Positions 5,901 through 9,648 of a stretch of 9,648 nucleotides of DNA are shown in pieces. The notes under the pieces are model-generated. The model ran no database searches, was not told where the DNA came from, and worked only from the letters and a program-made list of their open reading frames with translations. Origin of the DNA: Lachnospiraceae bacterium (GTDB taxonomy: Bacteria; Bacillota; Clostridia; Lachnospirales; Lachnospiraceae); the NCBI GenBank assembly GCA_009787745.1, contig WQST01000079.1, positions 1 through 9,648 of the forward strand. Reading direction: 5' to 3'. Position 1 is the stretch's first letter. Each line of letters starts with the position of its first letter. The position numbers and the translations under genes are program-made.

Positions 5901-7223
5901 ATGGGATTAATTCAAGCAATCAAAGGCGCAGTCGGCGGAGCAACAGCCGATCAATGGCGCGAGTATTTTTACTGTGATTCATTGGCGGCGGATACATTGG
6001 TGGCAAAAGGAAAAAAGCGCACAAGTGATAAGCGAAGCGCCAATACGAAAGGCGAAGATAATATCATCAGCAACGGTTCGCTGATCGCCGTCAACGAAGG
6101 TCAGTTTATGATTATCGTTGATCAGGGAAAAATCGTTGAATTTTGTGCCGAACCGGGAGAATTTACATATGATACATCATCGGAACCTACCTTATTATAT
6201 GGCAATCTCGGTGAAAATCTGGTCGGTACCTTCAAAACAGTCGGCAAACGTTTCACCTTCGGCGGTGATACGGCAAAAGACCAACGCGTTTATTATTTCA
6301 ATGTCAAAGAAATCATGGGTAATAAATACGGCACCGCTAATCCCGTCCCTTTCCGCGTAGTTGATAATAATATCGGCTTAGACATCGACATCTCCATTCG
6401 CTGTAACGGCGAATACTCATACAAAATTACCAACCCACTGTTATTTTATACCAATGTCTGCGGTAATATTACAGACGATTATGACAGAAGCAGAATAGAT
6501 TCTCAGCTGAAAACAGAACTAATGACCGCGTTACAACCCGCTTTTGCCAAGATATCAGCAATGGGAATCCGCTACAGTGCCGTTCCCGCTCATACGATGG
6601 AACTGGCGGATGCCCTTAATGAAGTATTGTCTGCGAAATGGTCAGGCTTACGCGGTCTCGAAATTATCTCTTTCGGTGTCAATGCAATGAAAGCTTCGGA
6701 AGAAGACGAAGCGATGATCAAAGAATTGCAAAGAACCGCCGTGATGCGAAATACCAATATGGCCGCCGCCACTTTAGTAGGCGCTCAGGCGGATGCCATG
6801 CGTTCAGCCGCCGCCAACCCAACAGCCGGGCCAATGATGGCATTCGCGGGAATGAACATGGCACAGAACGCAGGCGGCATGAATGCGGGAAGCCTTTTCG
6901 CAATGGGAGCCGCGGAAGCACCATCACCACCCCCCGCATCGGCGGTACCTTTAGAAGGTTGGACATGTGCCTGCGGGTCAACAGGAAATACAGGGAAATT
7001 CTGCGCCGAATGCGGCAACCCGAAGCCCGCATGTGACGGCTGGACATGTGCCTGCGGCGCAACAAACAAAGGCAAGTTCTGTAGTGAATGCGGAGCCAAA
7101 AAACCGATAGGAGAACTCCTGTACCAATGCGATAAATGCAAATGGGAACCCGAAGACCCCCGAAATCCCCCCAAGTTCTGCCCCGAATGCGGCGACCCCT
7201 TCAACGAAGCCGACATAAAATAA
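5901..7223 (+). CDS. SPFH-domain protein with three C-terminal zinc ribbons (YdjI-like)
   Basis: A 440-residue SPFH (stomatin/prohibitin/flotillin/HflK) protein of the type annotated 'SPFH domain-containing / virion core protein'. The N-terminus MGLIQAIKGAVGG can act as an amphipathic membrane-contact helix. The SPFH domain spans about 55-285 (IISNGSLIAVNEGQFMII, then GTANPVPFRVVDNNIGLDID, ending GLEIISFGVNAM). It is followed by an Ala/Met/Gly-rich low-complexity linker (about 290-350) with a PSPPPA hinge. The tail carries three zinc ribbons: C356/C358/C368/C371, C383/C385/C394/C397, and C410/C413/C427/C430; the first two are a CxC-CxxC duplication. Relatives such as B. subtilis YdjI (about 320 residues) are shorter. 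YdjI works with YdjG, YdjH and PspA in a membrane complex that responds to envelope stress. Here the YdjG-like gene follows 30 bases downstream. ATG 5901 has only a moderate ribosome site (AAAGG, 12 bases up), but no in-frame alternative fits better. Confidence 0.88.
   Translation: MGLIQAIKGAVGGATADQWREYFYCDSLAADTLVAKGKKRTSDKRSANTKGEDNIISNGSLIAVNEGQFMIIVDQGKIVEFCAEPGEFTYDTSSEPTLLYGNLGENLVGTFKTVGKRFTFGGDTAKDQRVYYFNVKEIMGNKYGTANPVPFRVVDNNIGLDIDISIRCNGEYSYKITNPLLFYTNVCGNITDDYDRSRIDSQLKTELMTALQPAFAKISAMGIRYSAVPAHTMELADALNEVLSAKWSGLRGLEIISFGVNAMKASEEDEAMIKELQRTAVMRNTNMAAATLVGAQADAMRSAAANPTAGPMMAFAGMNMAQNAGGMNAGSLFAMGAAEAPSPPPASAVPLEGWTCACGSTGNTGKFCAECGNPKPACDGWTCACGATNKGKFCSECGAKKPIGELLYQCDKCKWEPEDPRNPPKFCPECGDPFNEADIK
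6957..7106 (+). repeat. Duplicated zinc-ribbon unit, 81-bp offset
   Basis: TGGACATGTGCCTGCGG occurs identically at 6960-6976 and 7041-7057, exactly 81 bases (27 codons) apart. The encoded units are alike throughout (WTCACGSTGNTGKFCAECG and WTCACGATNKGKFCSECG) but the rest of the DNA has diverged and one codon has been lost in the second. This is an old in-frame duplication. Confidence 0.85.
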
Positions 7224-7253
7224 TAAAATTATATCAATCACAGGTATAAAAAT

Positions 7254-8357
7254 ATGAACACATACGGCGCCAACGTCTACAAATCAGCCAACACCCTTAA
7301 AGAAACCGACAAAAAATGCCCCTCATGCGCAGGAATCATGAGCTATGACCCTGTTCATGAGGGCTTATCTTGCCCCTTCTGCGGTTATACAGAAAAAATA
7401 ACCGACTTCAAAAAAGAAAATAAAACCGCCGAGGAACTATGCATCTCCACCGCCGACAGACTGGAAAACTGTAACTGGGGCGCAGAAAAGAAAAGCATTA
7501 TCTGCTCATCCTGCGGCGCCGAATCCATTTATGACGCCCTGCAAATATCAGCTGTCTGCTCCTTTTGCGATTCCAATAATGTAATGGAAGCCTCCTGTGA
7601 TAACACAATGGCTCCGGGCGGCGTCGTCCCTTTTAAAATCTCCGACCAACAAGCGGCCAATTTATTCAAGAACTGGATTAAGAAAAAATGGTTCAGCCCC
7701 AAAATGGCAAAAAACAGCGCGAAAGCCGATCGGTTTCTCGGCATATATCTACCCTACTGGACCTTTGATGCAGATACAGAATCCAACTTCAAAGCCGATT
7801 ATGGCATTGATAAAAGAGTAAAAAAAGGCGACCGCATCGAAACCGTTACGAAATGGTTCAAAACAAGAGGCAACCATCTCGAAAAAATCGATGATGAACT
7901 GGTAGTCGCAACAACAAACCACAATCAATCGATGCTGCGCGGATTAGAACCGTTTAATACCGCAGATAATAAGGCCTACAAACCCGAATACATCGCCGGT
8001 TTCGTTGCCGAGCGCTATGCAATCGGCATCAAAGACGCCTGGAATTTTGCCAAACAAATGATCGGGCAAAGATTAAACCGCAATATTGAAGCGAGAATCA
8101 GAAAAGACAATAATGCCGACCGTGTCCGCAACCTGAAAATCTCCACTACCTACACCGATATTACATATAAATACCTCCTTCTCCCGATCTGGGTATCGCA
8201 CTACACATATCAGGATAAAGTCTACCATTTCATGGTAAACGGGCAAACAGGAAAAGTATCGGGCAAAGCTCCGATCTCGATTATTAAAGTCATGTTCGCA
8301 ATCGTCGGTTCGATAGCGATACTGGCAGCACTTTCGTACCTAGGTGTATTTGGATGA
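7254..8357 (+). CDS. YdjG-like TFIIB-type zinc-ribbon membrane protein
   Basis: A 367-residue protein with two N-terminal zinc ribbons (C22/C25/C40/C43, and C84/C87/C102/C105), a middle domain unique to this family and one C-terminal membrane helix (about 340-367, VMFAIVGSIAILAALSYLGV). The middle domain begins GGVVPFKISDQQA and includes LGIYLPYWTFDAD (about 163-175) and YKYLLLPIWVSHYTY followed by VNGQTGKVSGKAP. These are the hallmarks of B. subtilis YdjG and of proteins annotated 'TFIIB-type zinc ribbon-containing protein'; despite that name nothing suggests a role in transcription. YdjG anchors and partners PspA and YdjI at the membrane in envelope stress, so a scaffold role with the preceding SPFH protein is the best inference. 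The gene starts 30 bases after that gene with a weak ribosome site (AGG 7242-7244), consistent with one transcript, which ends at the terminator just downstream. Confidence 0.88.
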   Translation: MNTYGANVYKSANTLKETDKKCPSCAGIMSYDPVHEGLSCPFCGYTEKITDFKKENKTAEELCISTADRLENCNWGAEKKSIICSSCGAESIYDALQISAVCSFCDSNNVMEASCDNTMAPGGVVPFKISDQQAANLFKNWIKKKWFSPKMAKNSAKADRFLGIYLPYWTFDADTESNFKADYGIDKRVKKGDRIETVTKWFKTRGNHLEKIDDELVVATTNHNQSMLRGLEPFNTADNKAYKPEYIAGFVAERYAIGIKDAWNFAKQMIGQRLNRNIEARIRKDNNADRVRNLKISTTYTDITYKYLLLPIWVSHYTYQDKVYHFMVNGQTGKVSGKAPISIIKVMFAIVGSIAILAALSYLGVFG

Positions 8358-8384
8358 TATAAAATCCGCACCATCAATAAAAGC

Positions 8385-8425
8385 GCCGTGATTTCTTTAA
8401 AACAATTAAAGAGCACGGCTTTTTT
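8385..8425 (+). terminator. Rho-independent terminator of the SPFH/YdjG-like operon
   Basis: GCCGTG (8385-8390) pairs with CACGGC (8414-8419), and CTTTAA with TTAAAG nearer the loop, with a small asymmetric internal loop. The stem is directly followed by six T (8420-8425). It lies 28 bases after the YdjG-like stop. Confidence 0.88.
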
Positions 8426-8492
8426 ATTTGACTTAAAATAACAATACCACAACATCCGGTATCCATTCTTCACCCCTCAACAATTATTCAAA

Positions 8493-8517
8493 AAAAATTA
8501 ATAAATTATTAATTTTT
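8493..8517. repeat. AT-only perfect palindrome upstream of the mraZ promoter
   Basis: A 25-base stretch of only A and T reads as a perfect inverted repeat with 12-base arms (AAAAATTAATAA / TTATTAATTTTT) around one central base. It ends two bases before the -35 of the mraZ promoter, the usual place of an UP element bound by the RNA polymerase alpha subunit. It could also be a curved or protein-bound site. Confidence 0.75.
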
Positions 8518-8519
8518 GC

Positions 8520-8548
8520 TTTACAAGCTGTCCATTTTGCGTTAAAAT
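8520..8548 (+). promoter_or_regulatory. Sigma-A promoter of mraZ and the dcw cluster
   Basis: TTTACA (8520-8525) and TAAAAT (8543-8548) are exactly 17 bases apart; each differs from consensus at one position. The start point would be at about 8555, where the MraZ repeats begin, leaving a leader of about 127 bases before mraZ. Confidence 0.8.
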
Positions 8549-8554
8549 TAATTA

Positions 8555-8594
8555 AAAGTGGTAAATGGTGGAACAAAGTGGGAAAAAGTGGTAT
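8555..8594 (+). promoter_or_regulatory. MraZ operator: four GTGG repeats at 10-bp period
   Basis: Four direct repeats with exact 10-base spacing: AAAGTGGTAA (8555), ATGGTGGAAC (8565), AAAGTGGGAA (8575) and AAAGTGGTAT (8585). MraZ of E. coli binds TGGGN repeats spaced by five bases and MraZ of Mollicutes binds AAAGTG-type repeats, in both cases at the promoter of its own operon. Position over the predicted transcription start fits autoregulation by the ring-shaped MraZ oligomer, each subunit reading one helical turn. Confidence 0.9.
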
Positions 8595-8596
8595 AC

Positions 8597-8695
8597 ATGA
8601 AAGAGGTTTTATCGTCAGCAAAATCTATAACTTCATTCTCCGAATCGGAAACAGTTCCCCAAGAAAGCATTGGTATACCGTATGTTCATGGGTGA
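8597..8695 (+). CDS. Possible 32-codon leader ORF overlapping the mraZ start
   Basis: ATG 8597 opens a 32-codon frame ending at TGA 8693-8695, in another frame from mraZ and overlapping its first 14 bases. The peptide (MKEVLSSAK, then Ser/Glu-rich) matches no family I know. Its ribosome site is poor (GGGA at 8580-8583 is 13 bases away). mraZ itself lacks a Shine-Dalgarno sequence, so stop-start coupling is conceivable. An accidental frame is equally possible. Confidence 0.25.
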   Translation: MKEVLSSAKSITSFSESETVPQESIGIPYVHG

Positions 8696-9107
8696 GTACA
8701 GCCATACAGTTGATGTTAAAGGCAGACTGATCATCCCGGCTAAATTCCGCGAAAGCTTAGGTGAAGAGTTCGTGGTATCGAAAGGTCTTGATGGTTGCTT
8801 ATTCATTCATAACAATAAAGAGTGGCAGAATTTCGTGAGTAAACTCATGGAACTCCCTTCAGGGAAAAAAGATGCTCGTCAATTCTCCCGTTACTTCTTA
8901 GGCGGAGCAGACAATGTCACACTGGATAAGCTGGGGCGCGTCCTGATCCCCGAAGTACTCAGGAAAAATGCCGCAATTGATAAAGAAGTCGTCGTAATCG
9001 GCGTTGGCAGCCGGATCGAAATATGGAGCCGTGAACGCTGGGAAGGTATCGCTGATGATATCGACGCCGAAGAAATTGCCGAACAAATGGCTTTGTTAGG
9101 AATATAA
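8682..9107 (+). CDS. mraZ: MraZ, transcriptional regulator of the dcw cluster
   Basis: A 141-residue protein of two AbrB-like swapped-hairpin domains, each with its conserved motif: DVKGRLIIPAKFR (11-23) and LDKLGRVLIPEVLR (81-94). The opening MFMGEYSHTVD is the usual MraZ N-terminus, which fixes the start at ATG 8682 rather than the in-frame TTG 8670. MraZ forms a ring (octamer or dodecamer), binds DNA upstream of its own gene, and in most species tested represses, or in some Mollicutes activates, the cell-division cluster. Matching repeats are present at 8555-8594. No good ribosome site precedes the ATG (AAGAAAG lies 14 bases up), so translation may be weak or coupled to the leader ORF. rsmH starts one base after the mraZ stop, so they are one operon. 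The length is typical (about 143). Confidence 0.96.
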   Translation: MFMGEYSHTVDVKGRLIIPAKFRESLGEEFVVSKGLDGCLFIHNNKEWQNFVSKLMELPSGKKDARQFSRYFLGGADNVTLDKLGRVLIPEVLRKNAAIDKEVVVIGVGSRIEIWSRERWEGIADDIDAEEIAEQMALLGI

Positions 9108-9108
9108 G

Positions 9109-9648
9109 ATGAACTTTAACCATACATCAGTACTGCTTAATGAAACAATCGAAGGGTTAAAGATTAACCCTGACGGCATTTACGTAGACGGCACCTTAGG
9201 CGGCGGCGGACATGCTTATGAAATCGCTGACAGACTTTCGAAAAACGGTCTGCTAATCGGAATCGATCAAGACGAAGACGCAATAAAAGCGGCGTCGGCG
9301 CATCTTACAGACTTCGGCGCGACAGTCCAGATCATCCGTGACAACTACATAAATACGCAGAAAATCCTCTCAGAACTTAAGATAAATGAAATAGACGGAA
9401 TGATTCTCGACTTAGGCGTTTCATCATACCAACTTGATAAACCCGAGCGTGGTTTTTCATACAAAACCGATACCGCTCTCGACATGCGGATGGACAAGCG
9501 GGAAAACTTCAGTGCCGTAAACATCATTAACGAATACAGCGAAAGGGAACTTTTCCGAATTATTCGCGATTACGGCGAAGATAAATTCGCCAAGAACATT
9601 GCCAAGCACATTTTACGCGAACGAACGAAAGCACCCATTGAAACCACA
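9109..9648 (+). CDS. rsmH: RsmH (MraW), 16S rRNA m4C1402 methyltransferase, 3' end outside window
   Basis: S-adenosylmethionine-dependent enzyme that methylates N4 of C1402 in the decoding centre of 16S rRNA. The first 180 of about 310 residues are present. Motifs: HTSVLLNE (5-12), the SAM-binding DGTLGGGGHA (27-36), GIDQDEDAI (51-59), and the catalytic and substrate region ILDLGVSSYQLDKPERGFSY (99-118) with LDMRMD (124-129), then YGEDKFAKNIAKHI (155-168). The frame is open to the last base. AGGAA (9098-9102) inside the end of mraZ serves as ribosome site, and the ATG is one base past the mraZ stop, the standard first step of the dcw gene order (mraZ-rsmH, then usually ftsL and pbp genes). 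Confidence 0.96.
   Translation, partial: MNFNHTSVLLNETIEGLKINPDGIYVDGTLGGGGHAYEIADRLSKNGLLIGIDQDEDAIKAASAHLTDFGATVQIIRDNYINTQKILSELKINEIDGMILDLGVSSYQLDKPERGFSYKTDTALDMRMDKRENFSAVNIINEYSERELFRIIRDYGEDKFAKNIAKHILRERTKAPIETT

Noticed and set aside
6718..7241. Several long minus-strand frames opposite the SPFH gene
   Set aside because: They mirror the Cys/Gly/Ala-rich linker and zinc-ribbon region; the plus strand has ordered domains, promoter and ribosome site.
8555..8594. Short CRISPR-like or tandem satellite repeats
   Set aside because: Ten-base units with a GTGG core at the mraZ promoter are the known regulator-binding pattern.

Overview
The window looks like a chromosomal segment from a low-to-moderate GC Bacillota (probably Clostridia-like). 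The grounds are A-rich Shine-Dalgarno sites, sigma-A type promoters (TTGACA/TATAAT-like), an mraZ-rsmH start of the division/cell-wall (dcw) cluster, and a SPFH plus zinc-ribbon pair resembling YdjI/YdjG of Bacillus subtilis. TAA, TAG and TGA all end intact genes here, so the standard bacterial code applies. No RNA genes, insertion sequences or CRISPR arrays were seen.

Layout. 1-791 (minus): most of a CaCA-family Na+/Ca2+ antiporter, cut by the window start, with a clear promoter. 1009-1726 (plus): a broken AbrB/SpoVT-type antitoxin gene (in-frame TAA at codon 26, tail lost), followed by an SF0329-like gene of unknown function. 1822-3740 (minus): an alpha/beta hydrolase of the proline iminopeptidase type, a decapitated helix-turn-helix regulator, and a five-helix membrane protein whose C-terminus may be frameshifted at an A8 run. 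This first third reads as an accessory, decaying patch: three damaged or possibly damaged genes and two unrecognised short open stretches (3754-3942 and 4559-4642).

4017-4562 (plus): a small acidic DUF2004-like protein with its own extended -10 promoter. 4702-5799: ychF, a conserved ribosome-associated ATPase. 5901-8357: a two-gene operon behind a strong promoter (TAGACA-17-TATGAT). It encodes a SPFH protein with three C-terminal zinc ribbons and a YdjG-like protein with two N-terminal zinc ribbons and one C-terminal membrane helix, and a rho-independent terminator follows. By analogy with B. subtilis PspA-YdjGHI these two probably form a membrane-associated envelope-stress complex, though neither pspA nor ydjH lies within the window.

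8493-9648: the start of the dcw cluster. An AT-only palindrome, a strong promoter, four GTGG repeats with an exact 10-bp period (the MraZ operator), a possible 32-codon leader ORF overlapping the mraZ start, mraZ, and the first 180 codons of rsmH. The most interesting items are the SPFH/zinc-ribbon operon, the damaged regulator genes, the textbook MraZ operator with the overlapping leader ORF, and several perfect inverted repeats at promoters or inside the membrane-protein gene.
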